This document shows positions 46,101-52,067 of a stretch of 64,000 nt of DNA, in pieces. The notes under the pieces were generated by a model. It did not search any database. It saw nothing but the letters and a program-made list of their open reading frames with translations, and was not told where the DNA came from. Position numbers and translations under genes: made by a program. Position 1 is the stretch's first letter. Each line of letters opens with the position of its first letter. The stretch spans positions 1-64,000 of IMG/VR virus record IMGVR_UViG_3300017917_001008. One strand, written 5' to 3'. The stretch is from a virus.

Positions 46101-47756
46101 ATGCATTCAGGTTTAAAACAAAAGAAGCTGATTGAGCTTAACCCTATGGCCCAGGCTCTGAAGAAAGCGGTGGGCAGTCCGGATAGTGCCATCAAGGACA
46201 TGACTAAGATTAACAAGTGGCAGTATGTAAACACCGGTGTTAAATCCTACCTGTCTAAGAAAGGAGAGAACGTACGAGCTAAGGCTATTGCCAATCTATA
46301 CGAGCGGGAGTTTGAAGGAAAGACCCAAGCAGGTTGGTTAGCCAATGCTGCTGGTGTACAGAAATTTGTACATGGATTATTAAAGCTTTCCAGCTTTGGA
46401 TTATTCTCCTTTAACGTACTTCCTTCTGCCATTAAGAACAGGCAGTCAGCTATTATCCAGTTGCAGATTGAAGCCAGTGGTGGTAGATTCCTAAACTGGA
46501 ACAGCTACCTGCGTGGTAAACCACGTGCTGTGTCTATGCTTGGTGCATACTCAGCTCAGCTGTATAAAACTGGTAACCGCTCTTTAGATGTGCAGCTCCT
46601 GCAGATCTTTGATCCTACCCAGGAGATATTAAACACTACGTTTGGAGACGGATCCGCCACCGATATGGGTGGTCAGTTTGGTAGATCTGTAGCCAGTGAT
46701 GCTGCAAGTCTTGGATTCTTTATGGCACCACGTAAGTGGCTGGAAATTGAGTCTGCAATAGAACTCTTTAGTGGTATGATGCACCACGTTAAAGTGGAGC
46801 AGATCATCAATGGAGAGAAGAATGAGATCCCTTATATAAACGCCTTTGAAATAGTTAACGGCCAGATAGAACTTAAAGCCGGTATTGATAAAGAGTGGGC
46901 ACCTGGCGGTAAGAAGTTCAATGAGTTTAAGAACAGGGTACATGAACTGGGTAACCGTCTGAACGGTACCTATGCTAAGATGGACCAGCCTGAGGCTCAG
47001 CGTTATTTTGTATTCAGAATAGCTGCATTCTTAAAACGCTTCTTTACATCCATGTTGATGAACCGTGTAGGAGCAACCCGTCCTAGTGCAGCTCTGGGTA
47101 CAGTGAGCACCGGATACTACCGTTCTGTTTTACAGGTGGCCAGGGACTTCCTCAGATATGGTATCAAAAACTACCAGTGGTTAAGTGAAGAACAGAAGAT
47201 CAACCTTCTAAAGTTTGCATCAGATATGGCTCACCAGATGGCGTTGTTATTCATCCTGAACGTAATGTTTGGATATGACGAGTCTGATGAAGACCGTTTT
47301 GAAAAGATGAGAAAACGCAGTGGAGCCTTGGGTGATGATGACTTCAACCTTTCCGGTTGGTTAACAAACCACGGACTGGTAGCTACACTGGGTACACTAA
47401 CCGAGGTGGAAACTTTTGGATCCTGGAGTCCTGTAGTGGTGGGAGCGGATGGTGATCTGGATATGGCAATCCTGGGTCGTAACTGGAAGCAGTTGAAGAA
47501 CACTTCTAAGATGATCATGGATCCTAGAACACTGTACGGAACTACTATAGAGAAGCAACTTAACTTCTTAAACCACTTAAGCCAGTATTTGGATGAGGAT
47601 CCAGCAGGATTTTACAAGAGAGATGTTGGACCGTATTGGTTCCAGAAGGAGGAGTCTCCTAAGTTTATCAATGATGCGGCATCCATCTTAGGCTTTACCG
47701 GATCACAGATAGATCCAGTAAAAGCCTTAAAAGGGATGGAGTTTGGTCGTAAGTAA
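40191..47756 (+). CDS. Giant virion protein: GHKL ATPase plus two HExxH domains (2521 aa)
   Basis: Residues 70-330 show the Bergerat (GHKL) ATP-binding fold: N box VKELLQNSFDAIKA with E83, N87, D90; G1 box DDGIGM (201-206); G2 box GGFGLAK (233-239). HEINH (672-676) in THIIIHEINHTTESGEG and HEFSH (879-883) in VLHEFSHPLVAAIA with EEALVRAM downstream are two separate metalloprotease-like motifs. They are joined by a low-complexity linker (about 728-790). The remaining 1500 residues are mostly helical and charged, ending in a region with amphipathic segments (LLKLSSFGLFSFNVLPSAIK). It is the last gene of the late block, downstream of the virion RNA polymerase. Ejection into the host is inferred; substrates are unknown. 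Confidence 0.82.
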   Translation: MLACPNKNTKDWQDLVDQLGEKEAFRAYLTIGDGTIPTAQQYVQYSRQASEEKGEIGVNKQQLLMLLGPTMYNKPLAQVAVKELLQNSFDAIKAMHNMRGKTVTTTPAVDKSALIREFNQVQSQIKAESAKVTFDSEGDVLTGDPFVVSKLVDRRAALQEQIANFDQNQKANATTKTGYEGPLGNIKFTINYDDRTISIQDDGIGMTPDIVKKAFLSIGGTNKEGLSTGERSGGFGLAKVQFLLGSEYVEVSTVRDGTRTSIKATNLELYNDDFTIRTEPTNEPNGTFVKVKIPETYTTPEGTVRTIDFPGSWSSDPIERFDILNQPLIGNLNVSADVVKNGRTTNKVLPIGKNISKELLPPLLSNVKFAWGEAEVYVGENKTESPRHRILSSGLYQFSKRIEIANWEPIPYDIVINIKPSVSSTAEQYPFNNQREDFKNTVSKDVDSLYAYLRKYARGEAEKDLVDVFQNIKSLPKTDPNKILTPEERAKLYEEVENTIAESKRLREQYGSQLNQPRQTTRLVISQGSVTDEETGAQVEVEKEKSYESTFKADKEIELGKSVDTSAFKENEPQFHNNTNVDYLSMPGAIEFFSDFGTVVYEMVRFAGRELGHRYSKLTGQEGKFFAGVSIDKTYGGVHVRKVIDAIFINPLSFDISSVEEAAGLMTHIIIHEINHTTESGEGANFTTALAKLYGKIYETGKYGYFEGLVRSVYRKHFDTFVKLKSEYDKSTTRNLAASFEGNELNRGSEGNLQGNASAVRAGEQTSGRDQRDQEDLSGSRQEDRTGDVIISQLNNPQTSVPTLPPVEAQRAEIGQNIVRAIADTLAANLGVSYTLVTPEEAAQLTANSRNPWKGEKAFFYNGQVYFLDGGFTTDSVLHEFSHPLVAAIAVQNPTLFKNLYEQLESTPEGKAVIAEVEALYPEFKPTDTKFREEALVRAMTAKAINQIKGQKPSTGFNDVINKMLFAIKQMFRKLFGSSIKIEKLSENTSLEQLAEMLRGEKFDISTEVVTQEDYAQYVRDISNFMSELDAVEYSGISTSVKRFYDVVTNHIRRIKDNKNYSEARKFLVDETGRGQLQELKSTLSNSEIDEKLSEIFDEVTLQAKTMQSFVHSTLRLQKLSDSILKHVRELAKQGDSKEVIGNIFYYDLLVRNWNKYINETIDRLSDAGLSPNTEFGRVIAGIQNTVAQTERMIDKIYADKVDDVIFDTLQPLAESIDNYFGDWIAGLEKKNASAQKIADVQKKWDEMKLTKQKIKDLISGKLGDTNMYSAFLEAYTNSPDPVVGGFAMFLKNAYNDVDAQAQRNMNDFVRDLEPLLIAAGYSRMDYAGLMEKLVTVEKVPFIDEKGNFATKEVFSFKDKFNDYNTEASQLRFEYDQAVSEGDQALADQKLRDLRKLRRDYFHQEYVPEYYEREKIYDSEMGREAYRRKQMLLNEIKELDAQSYDDDALDYIADQKKILWREYSQLASLTDLNGDPKTGRELELAKIEKEYRKASREFFEWVPIQGLFESNLRRFEQSLVDEGIDITSDEFKEKRNKWIKNNTVIAYTPEFYEERNQVLEDLRDLMSGLSEDVRKSIDSTEEMEAMLDIATGFRDQDGQVIGTDISEKSKNKVREYQKAILAKRDSMAGFSGLTRDEMDELTEIFQKMTAKIKITQAERDRVDELMEKKNSMGVDKFTKAEMQSLYAQLAELQSKEATDYYVDIVNNYLSKIGEPLIDNDTAINLLDPVMYVELFKKSPEFEKWFKENHIQKEVFDRASGDTKIVYERLFIWNRTRPNNPDHYEKIKLSDGEEILGKPNLSYFYRSVKKEYRTKREVGKTIDNRGNWLPKSLEDGAVDDKYYNQDYEKLRREDPAAFAVLEKMKEYHLKFQEGFARESKLYLQIPRYRKPSLESLKDGKFKNKWHEWTTRVKQFFAKAPDDVQDGLNFKPEQLIYTDMFDEEINKVPITGLYALDTDQVSMNIADNMLRYMHSGLKQKKLIELNPMAQALKKAVGSPDSAIKDMTKINKWQYVNTGVKSYLSKKGENVRAKAIANLYEREFEGKTQAGWLANAAGVQKFVHGLLKLSSFGLFSFNVLPSAIKNRQSAIIQLQIEASGGRFLNWNSYLRGKPRAVSMLGAYSAQLYKTGNRSLDVQLLQIFDPTQEILNTTFGDGSATDMGGQFGRSVASDAASLGFFMAPRKWLEIESAIELFSGMMHHVKVEQIINGEKNEIPYINAFEIVNGQIELKAGIDKEWAPGGKKFNEFKNRVHELGNRLNGTYAKMDQPEAQRYFVFRIAAFLKRFFTSMLMNRVGATRPSAALGTVSTGYYRSVLQVARDFLRYGIKNYQWLSEEQKINLLKFASDMAHQMALLFILNVMFGYDESDEDRFEKMRKRSGALGDDDFNLSGWLTNHGLVATLGTLTEVETFGSWSPVVVGADGDLDMAILGRNWKQLKNTSKMIMDPRTLYGTTIEKQLNFLNHLSQYLDEDPAGFYKRDVGPYWFQKEESPKFINDAASILGFTGSQIDPVKALKGMEFGRK
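42373..42561 (+). CDS. Nested ORF in another frame inside the linker of the giant ATPase gene
   Basis: A 62-codon frame starting at ATG 42373 and ending TAA lies within the 2521-aa gene. It encodes an ordinary-looking helical protein (SPLQEILQLRLKETNSIEAV, LAEINEIRKILADLDKK). The host gene's own frame here gives a low-complexity string (GSEGNLQGNASAVRAGEQTS). Codons in the nested frame (AAG, GAG, CTG, ATC) resemble the rest of the genome better than the main frame does. It may be a real overlapping gene or a relic of a shifted frame; function unknown. Confidence 0.35.
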   Translation: MTSPLQEILQLRLKETNSIEAVKGTFKGMLQLYEQENRPLAEINEIRKILADLDKKTAQETL

Positions 47757-47764
47757 TATTACTT
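47751..47764. terminator. Palindrome at the convergent gene junction
   Basis: AAGTAATATTACTT is a perfect 14-base palindrome that contains the plus-strand stop codon, with TTT following on the plus strand. Two blocks of genes converge here with only two bases between them. It is short for a terminator, so a transcription-ending role is possible but weakly supported. Confidence 0.3.
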
Positions 47765-47932
47765 TTTAGGTAGAGTGAACCAGGTGAAATCTAGTGTGAT
47801 GAATATCAAACCTAGACGTAGCCTGGTAAAATCTATCCAGGTCTCTGGTTTAATTTCCATTTCTCCTTGGTCTAATATTACCCCAGCTACTACTTCTGAG
47901 CCACTTATCAATACTATCTTAAATTGGAACAT
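47759..47932 (-). CDS. Small protein of unknown function at the end of the early block (57 aa)
   Basis: I chose ATG 47932, two bases after the cREC gene stop; an upstream Met at 47989 would overlap that gene and gives an unlikely basic N-terminus. The protein is MFQFKIVLISGSEVVAGVIL, then a polar middle and an aromatic end LIFITLDFTWFTLPKK. It is probably a small beta-sandwich or Sm-like fold rather than a membrane protein, but this is a guess. It is the final gene of the minus-strand block. Confidence 0.6.
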   Translation of the reverse strand: MFQFKIVLISGSEVVAGVILDQGEMEIKPETWIDFTRLRLGLIFITLDFTWFTLPKK

Positions 47933-47934
47933 GG

Positions 47935-48369
47935 TTATTTCTTTTCTACGGTGAAGGGATGTTTCATCATAAAGCAGTCTTCTGGCCAACCCATGTGCCG
48001 CTTAAATCCATTGATAAAACTTTGTATATTACTAGCCCCAACAGGGTTGTGACTATGTACACTGCAAGCATTGAGCTTGAGGTTATTCTGCTCTATGTAC
48101 TTGGCTAACCACTGGGCACAATGCAGGCCCGTTTTCTCTACATAGTTTTCGTACTCCGGAATCTGGTGACCCTTCTCTAACATCTGGTCAAAGTAGTCAT
48201 CCATGTGTTCCTTGGCCAGGTCATGGTCAAAGGAGATGAGATCAGGTATACCCTCGTTTAGAATATACTGTACAAACTCATCAAAGTTTCTCACTACGTC
48301 CCATTCCTGATACCCAGGAATCGTAGCAGTGGGTGTACGAACATCATCCAAATAGAGTGCTTTTTTCAT
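47935..48369 (-). CDS. Cyclic-phosphate-processing receiver-like (cREC) domain protein (144 aa)
   Basis: Single domain: LYLDDVRTP near the N-terminus, VVRNFDEF, PDLISFDHDLAKEHM with the acidic FDHDL, and a C-terminal CSVHSHNPVGASNIQSFING. This fits the receiver-like cREC family, named for predicted processing of cyclic phosphates and often found near RNA or nucleotide repair enzymes. It lies at the end of the nucleotide-metabolism run and overlaps the previous gene by 4 bases. The catalytic activity in phages is predicted, not shown. Confidence 0.75.
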   Translation of the reverse strand: MKKALYLDDVRTPTATIPGYQEWDVVRNFDEFVQYILNEGIPDLISFDHDLAKEHMDDYFDQMLEKGHQIPEYENYVEKTGLHCAQWLAKYIEQNNLKLNACSVHSHNPVGASNIQSFINGFKRHMGWPEDCFMMKHPFTVEKK

Positions 48370-48752
48370 ATGGGTAATGGAGTTTCTAATAATTCTATAC
48401 GTCTTTTAAGTTCCTCGTTTTGTATCTGCAGGTTCCGAATTTGTATCATACACTGTTCAGATACATTAGACAGGCATTTTAATGCGGTGACTATTTCTGG
48501 AAAATAAGTGTTTGATCCCTGGCTTACTAATACCTCATTATCTATAAGAACATCAACTTTGATGTTAATACCTGCTGGTAAATATCCGCTGTGGATACCA
48601 AGCTTTTGAGTCAGGTTATAATCATATTCATGGTTTATTCCAGCGTCTATACCAATTTTTAGATTATCAGCTAACCAAGCTTTCATTTCATCATGAAGGA
48701 AGAACCTGGGTTTCTCCCCCGGCTTGTGGTCCTTCAGTATTTGGTCTATCAT
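48366..48752 (-). CDS. Unknown protein with C-terminal coiled coil (128 aa)
   Basis: Residues 24-95 are mixed alpha/beta (AWLADNLKIGIDAGINHEYD, NIKVDVLIDNEVLVSQG). The end (100-125) is a short coiled coil, QIRNLQIQNEELKRRIELL. From ATG 48752 it overlaps the DUF5522 gene by 62 bases; ATG 48686 (MKAWLADN) would start just after that gene's stop and is an alternative. No family recognised. Confidence 0.6.
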   Translation of the reverse strand: MIDQILKDHKPGEKPRFFLHDEMKAWLADNLKIGIDAGINHEYDYNLTQKLGIHSGYLPAGINIKVDVLIDNEVLVSQGSNTYFPEIVTALKCLSNVSEQCMIQIRNLQIQNEELKRRIELLETPLPI

Positions 48753-48906
48753 TTTCTAGGATTGTGGTTCCTTTAACAGGAGGTTTCAGATAGGGACAAT
48801 GGAGACAACCGTTTCCACAGCAGTAACCACGTTTAATGTGATAGGCTGCCGTGAAAACTATGCGTCCATTATCTGTATAGTAGTCCTCTTCACTAAGCTT
48901 TTTCAT
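48691..48906 (-). CDS. DUF5522-like Cys-rich protein (71 aa)
   Basis: I start at ATG 48906 (MKKLSEEDYYTDNGRIVFTA), which overlaps the ThyX stop by 14 bases; the longer frame from 48981 would lie in ThyX. The core GRIVFTAAYHIKRGYCCGNGC followed by LHCPY is the hallmark of DUF5522, a small protein common in Bacteroidota, with four Cys in CCGNGCLHC that could bind zinc or iron. After it come about 25 less conserved residues. Function unknown. Confidence 0.72.
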   Translation of the reverse strand: MKKLSEEDYYTDNGRIVFTAAYHIKRGYCCGNGCLHCPYLKPPVKGTTILENDRPNTEGPQAGGETQVLPS

Positions 48907-49555
48907 ATCCAAATGCCAATAGAGAATGTTCAAACGGATTACCCGGAATATTCTGTACCTGCTCCAGCATCTGCTGAGCAATGTGACGGATCTCTACTTG
49001 TGCATGTTCATCATTACGGAGCTTCTGAAAATGCATAAAGCTTCTGAAGTTGAACTGTACATCAGCTGTAATCTGAGAGTTATATGTCTTAAAGAACCTG
49101 GCGGATTCTTTAGCTCGTTTACGTCCCAGGATTGGGGTAAGCTCTTCTAGACATTTATGGTAAGCTGCATCAGCTGCTTGAGTATGATACTCCAGCTGAT
49201 TAACCCACTTTTCCAAAACTTTATCGGGTCCTTGTGTTTCATGACCCATACTCCAGTCTACTGGGATATAGAACTTATCTTCTTTAAGCTCTTTATACCT
49301 GGCTGATTCTGCGTTTACTGATACACCTACACGGTGTTTGATCAGATGTATATGAGATGCTATATCTGTTGTGACTAAGAAATGCAGGGTGCTTTTCTCA
49401 AACGGAGTGTGGTGACCTTCAAACGCCAGCATCTTTAACAGAGCTGGTACACGGTCTTTTTTCTGATCATAGTCTCTACTGGTACTGGTCCACGCAGACA
49501 TGGCGTGCTCCTTATCTCCTCCGTACCAGCCTAATAATTCTACAGTATTATTCAT
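48893..49555 (-). CDS. thyX: Flavin-dependent thymidylate synthase ThyX (220 aa)
   Basis: Makes dTMP from dUMP using FAD, NADPH and methylene-tetrahydrofolate. The ThyX motif is present at residues 73-87 as KHRVGVSVNAESARY, with Lys instead of the usual first Arg of RHRxxSxxxxSxRY. The C-terminal LRNDEHAQVEIRHIAQQ matches the dUMP/FAD-binding helix of the family. Length 220 is normal. It overlaps the HAD gene by 8 bases and ends in TAG. With the kinase upstream it supplies thymidine nucleotides for phage replication. Confidence 0.95.
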   Translation of the reverse strand: MNNTVELLGWYGGDKEHAMSAWTSTSRDYDQKKDRVPALLKMLAFEGHHTPFEKSTLHFLVTTDIASHIHLIKHRVGVSVNAESARYKELKEDKFYIPVDWSMGHETQGPDKVLEKWVNQLEYHTQAADAAYHKCLEELTPILGRKRAKESARFFKTYNSQITADVQFNFRSFMHFQKLRNDEHAQVEIRHIAQQMLEQVQNIPGNPFEHSLLAFGYEKA

Positions 49556-49940
49556 TGTTGGTTTCTTTTAGTAAGCGTTCACACTCAGCTTTCCACATAT
49601 TGTGGTCTACCATGATGATAGGTACGTTACATTCATTCACGCTAGCAAATGTTTTCTCTTCATAGTTATCATCCAGGTGCCAAACAAACTCAGTTCCTTT
49701 CAGATAGGTATGCTTCCACTGCATGCAGGTAAATCTTACTTTCCAGCGTGGAATACCTAAGTCGTCTATCACTTCCCATAGATCATCTATAGTGGGATTA
49801 AGACCATATTTGTGTTTATGGTTTTCATCCCAACGGGTTGTAGTAACCCAGATATCATGTCCTTGAGCCATTAGCTCACGTGCAAAGTCTTGCACCGGTT
49901 TTTCTGACAGCGTACCGTCAAAGTCAAAGGATACTTTCAT
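49548..49940 (-). CDS. HAD-family phosphatase-like protein (130 aa)
   Basis: Motif I FDFDGTL (nucleophile D6 and D8), motif II TTTR, and a motif-III-like HLDDNYEE are present, so it is a small HAD hydrolase lacking a large cap domain. Such phage proteins are often thought to be nucleotidases. Immediately upstream of thyX with overlap, so a role in nucleotide pools is plausible; the substrate is not determinable from sequence. Confidence 0.85.
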   Translation of the reverse strand: MKVSFDFDGTLSEKPVQDFARELMAQGHDIWVTTTRWDENHKHKYGLNPTIDDLWEVIDDLGIPRWKVRFTCMQWKHTYLKGTEFVWHLDDNYEEKTFASVNECNVPIIMVDHNMWKAECERLLKETNNE

Positions 49941-49941
49941 A

Positions 49942-50040
49942 TTAATTAAATAGGGTTTTGAGGATCCAGGACCACAAGTAATAACTTGTTATCATTACAG
50001 CTGACCATGTAATGATGAAGGCCCAGTTAAGTTTTTTCAT
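49942..50040 (-). CDS. Predicted 32-residue membrane peptide
   Basis: ATG at 50040 to TAA at 49942. The peptide is MKKLNWAFIITWSAVMIT then SYYLWSWILKTLFN: two Lys, a hydrophobic span of about 20 residues with four Trp, and a short tail, the profile of a one-pass inner-membrane miniprotein. It overlaps the upstream gene's end by 14 bases and stops one base before the HAD gene start, so it fills the gap exactly. Function unknown; a holin-like or membrane-modifying role is possible but unsupported. Confidence 0.5.
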   Translation of the reverse strand: MKKLNWAFIITWSAVMITSYYLWSWILKTLFN

Positions 50041-50311
50041 CTAATAGGATTTTTCTGTTACAGTAGTCTATCTTCTCCTGGTCACCTTCTTTAATAGCAG
50101 ATAACCGGGGTGCTATCTCTTTTTTCAGTATTTCTGAAAACACTCTGCCTCGTTTAGCACAGGCATGTTGTATAACACTTGCTGAAACACCAAGCTTAGC
50201 AGCAGCTTTCTTGTAGCTGTCAAATACAGCAATCAGCTGCTGCTTAGTCGGGTCGTAAATCTTAACACAGGTATTGTCTCCAATTTGGTTTACACTAACT
50301 ATTTTCAACAT
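50027..50311 (-). CDS. Small HTH-like protein (94 aa)
   Basis: Residues 30-55 (FDSYKKAAAKLGVSASVIQH) match the NUMOD1-type helix-turn-helix in which a phage or homing-endonuclease-associated domain binds DNA; the rest is basic. It follows a promoter-like region with an AGAACTT palindrome, so it could be the protein that binds that site, though this is only an inference. The start is ATG 50311. Confidence 0.65.
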   Translation of the reverse strand: MLKIVSVNQIGDNTCVKIYDPTKQQLIAVFDSYKKAAAKLGVSASVIQHACAKRGRVFSEILKKEIAPRLSAIKEGDQEKIDYCNRKILLDEKT

Positions 50312-50338
50312 ACGGATAGGGTAGGAATGTAAAATTAG

Positions 50339-50365
50339 AGAACTTCTGTAAGTTCTACAAATTAA
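50339..50365 (-). promoter_or_regulatory. Promoter-like element with AGAACTT/AAGTTCT palindrome
   Basis: On the minus strand TTAATTTGTAGAA (50365-50353) includes TTAATTTG, one base off the -7 consensus TAnnTTTG. It runs straight into a perfect palindrome AGAACTT-N4-AAGTTCT (50339-50356). It precedes the HTH-like gene starting at 50311. The same palindrome occurs at 57878-57896. Confidence 0.55.
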
Positions 50366-50583
50366 TCTATAGTCACATTACTTTCACTTGCCAGCTGGTA
50401 TAGTTTATCACGTGCTTCTTGTAGAGCATCATGAGCTTCTTGGGTAAGCTTTTCATTATACTTCAGCTGTGCACGCAGGTGCTGGTCTATATTCCAGAGT
50501 ACATGTTTGTAGTCAGATCCATGTACTGCCATTTCAAAATCCACCTGGTCTTCAGGCAGGTTAAACTCAAGAATTGCTTTCAT
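50362..50583 (-). CDS. Small phage protein of unknown function (73 aa)
   Basis: Reads MKAILEFNLPEDQVDFEMAV, then a helix KHVLWNIDQHLRAQLKYNEK. This pattern, with a beta strand MKAxLEFxLPE followed by two helices, is common in small phage proteins. No known activity. It overlaps the upstream zinc-ribbon gene by 17 bases. Confidence 0.75.
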   Translation of the reverse strand: MKAILEFNLPEDQVDFEMAVHGSDYKHVLWNIDQHLRAQLKYNEKLTQEAHDALQEARDKLYQLASESNVTID

Positions 50584-50812
50584 AGTAGTACTGTCTTATT
50601 TTGGCACCCAGTTCCATGTCATTGGGTGTGTCCTCAATCATGTACACCGGAACCATAATACACTCTACAGGAGAGTTCTTAAACTTTTTTTCCAGGCCGT
50701 AACAGTTTTTACAGAGCTGTCCGGCTCCTTCCACATAACCAACACGTTGGTCAACATGGGTGGTTTCATCGTACGGAGTTTCAGATCCGCACATAATACA
50801 ACGGTCTTTCAT
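50567..50812 (-). CDS. Small zinc-ribbon-like protein (81 aa)
   Basis: Two Cys pairs, CIMCGSETPYDE near the start and LCKNCYG about 30 residues later, make a likely four-Cys zinc ribbon. The rest is polar with no further motif. It begins one base after the previous stop. Role unknown; such small ribbons often contact host transcription or nucleic acids. Confidence 0.72.
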   Translation of the reverse strand: MKDRCIMCGSETPYDETTHVDQRVGYVEGAGQLCKNCYGLEKKFKNSPVECIMVPVYMIEDTPNDMELGAKIRQYYYESNS

Positions 50813-50813
50813 G

Positions 50814-51038
50814 TCATTCGGATTCTGTAGTTAAATTAAACTGGTCACCAATAACTCGGATGGTTTTACCAAGCATTTTAGCCAGGTTCTTTACAGCTTC
50901 TGGATCAAGTGAGTTAAGCCACTCATCCTGCTTTTCTTCAGGACAGTCTTCAAAACAGGTGGGTTGTCTGCTTTCTTCATCTTCAAACTTGTGGAAGATG
51001 TAAATACCACTAAGGCTTCTTCTGTTTACTTTTTCCAT
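50814..51038 (-). CDS. Small acidic protein of unknown function (74 aa)
   Basis: Starts MEKVNRRSLSGIYIFHKFED and continues with an acidic helical part, PEEKQDEWLNSLDPEAVKNL. It contains two Cys close together (PTCFEDCPEE). The start overlaps the previous gene by 29 bases, typical of this compact block. No family recognised. Confidence 0.65.
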   Translation of the reverse strand: MEKVNRRSLSGIYIFHKFEDEESRQPTCFEDCPEEKQDEWLNSLDPEAVKNLAKMLGKTIRVIGDQFNLTTESE

Positions 51039-51210
51039 TTTGCTTATCTAAGATTTTTGGTTTAGGTAAGTTCCAGTGATACTCACATTTACCGTCTTCT
51101 ACAGGAGGAGTTGAGAAGTATGTCTGGTATTCTGAAGGAGTGGCCCAGTACCTGTAACAGTTTTCTGCCAGTGGACAGCCAGTCCCTTTGCACATAGTAA
51201 TATCTGGCAT
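51010..51210 (-). CDS. Small Cys-containing protein, phage type (66 aa)
   Basis: The sequence ITMCKGTGCPLAENCYRYWA followed by FSTPPVEDGKCEYHW has four Cys and aromatic residues in a pattern I recognise from many small Bacteroidota phage proteins, probably a zinc-binding fold. The tail is Lys-rich. It ends in TAG. The function is not known. Confidence 0.75.
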   Translation of the reverse strand: MPDITMCKGTGCPLAENCYRYWATPSEYQTYFSTPPVEDGKCEYHWNLPKPKILDKQNGKSKQKKP

Positions 51211-51212
51211 AG

Positions 51213-51905
51213 TTAGATAGTTAATATGTTACCATATGATGTCAGCCCTTTGTCAAACCGTCCGTCCCATACGCAGGCTGCGTTAGAGAATACAGTGGGC
51301 GTCAGGCTGTAGTGAGATACACCTTGGTTAGTATCTACACCATCCATATTGTGGATGTGACCAAAGCATACCAGCTTCAGCTGATCTCTCATTTTCCAGC
51401 AGCGTTTCATAAGAGCACTGCAGCCACACATCTCAAGCTTACCGTCACGGTCAAAGCTTAGATCACGTACGCCTTTGGGTGGCCCGTGTACAATCAGTAC
51501 ATCAGTGTCCTCTGGTATAGTATCCCATACACGGTTAATCTTCTCTCTGGCTTTCATAAATGCCCAGTTACCAAATCGTGGCGTGTGAGGTGATCCCCAA
51601 AACTTAACACCGTCTATAATGGTAGCTGTATTCTCCAGATATATAATGCCGGCTGCTGCAAAATCACCAGGGGTAACATTACGGAGCTCAATTGAAGTGT
51701 CATGGTTACCTGCTACATAGATTTTGTGCTTTACAGGTACATCCTTGTACCAGTCTATAAACGCTCTCACTTCAGGTTCATTCCACATAGTGCTGTAGTA
51801 GTTAGAACAGTCCCCACTGTGCACCACTACATCTATATCTTTGAACCTTTCCATAGGAAAGTCTTTATGGAATCCATGAGTGTCGGAAATATGCAAGAGT
51901 TTCAT
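51213..51905 (-). CDS. Calcineurin-like metallophosphoesterase (230 aa)
   Basis: Motifs in order: D8-x-H10 in ISDTHGF, HSGDCSN, AGNHDTS, VHGPPKG and FGHIHNM, the complete two-metal phosphoesterase set. Its short length with no extra domain resembles stand-alone phage phosphatases of the YfcE/MJ0912 style. Unlike the 437-aa phosphoesterase in the late block it lacks an N-terminal HTH region. The start ATGA overlaps the stop of the small gene upstream. The substrate is unknown. Confidence 0.9.
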   Translation of the reverse strand: MKLLHISDTHGFHKDFPMERFKDIDVVVHSGDCSNYYSTMWNEPEVRAFIDWYKDVPVKHKIYVAGNHDTSIELRNVTPGDFAAAGIIYLENTATIIDGVKFWGSPHTPRFGNWAFMKAREKINRVWDTIPEDTDVLIVHGPPKGVRDLSFDRDGKLEMCGCSALMKRCWKMRDQLKLVCFGHIHNMDGVDTNQGVSHYSLTPTVFSNAACVWDGRFDKGLTSYGNILTI

Positions 51906-52063
51906 TTGTCTTCTAGCTTGTTTATGTTCTGAACTACAGCATCACACAGACTTGTCATCAGATTTTCATAGTCTGTTTGGTCCATGGTTTGTTCAAGACC
52001 ATACCCTTCAACTATAGATAGCAGGTCTTCTTGGATTTGTTCACGTACTTCTTGAATTGTCAT
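51902..52063 (-). CDS. Small helical protein (53 aa)
   Basis: I start at ATG 52063 (MTIQEVREQIQEDLLSIVEG), four bases after the radical-SAM-like gene stop; the longer frame from 52111 would overlap that gene. The product is a single helical protein ending INKLEDK, with TGA overlapping the phosphoesterase ATG. Unknown function. Confidence 0.65.
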   Translation of the reverse strand: MTIQEVREQIQEDLLSIVEGYGLEQTMDQTDYENLMTSLCDAVVQNINKLEDK

Positions 52064-52067
52064 AGTA

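Noticed and set aside
47759-47989. Longer version of the last minus-strand gene starting at 47989
   Set aside because: It overlaps the cREC gene by 55 bases and its first 19 residues are unlikely; the internal ATG at 47932 fits two bases after that gene's stop.
48799-49038. Plus-strand frames inside the early block (for example 48799-49038 and 56778-57101)
   Set aside because: They run opposite ThyX, PolB and other clear genes and show no motif or start context.
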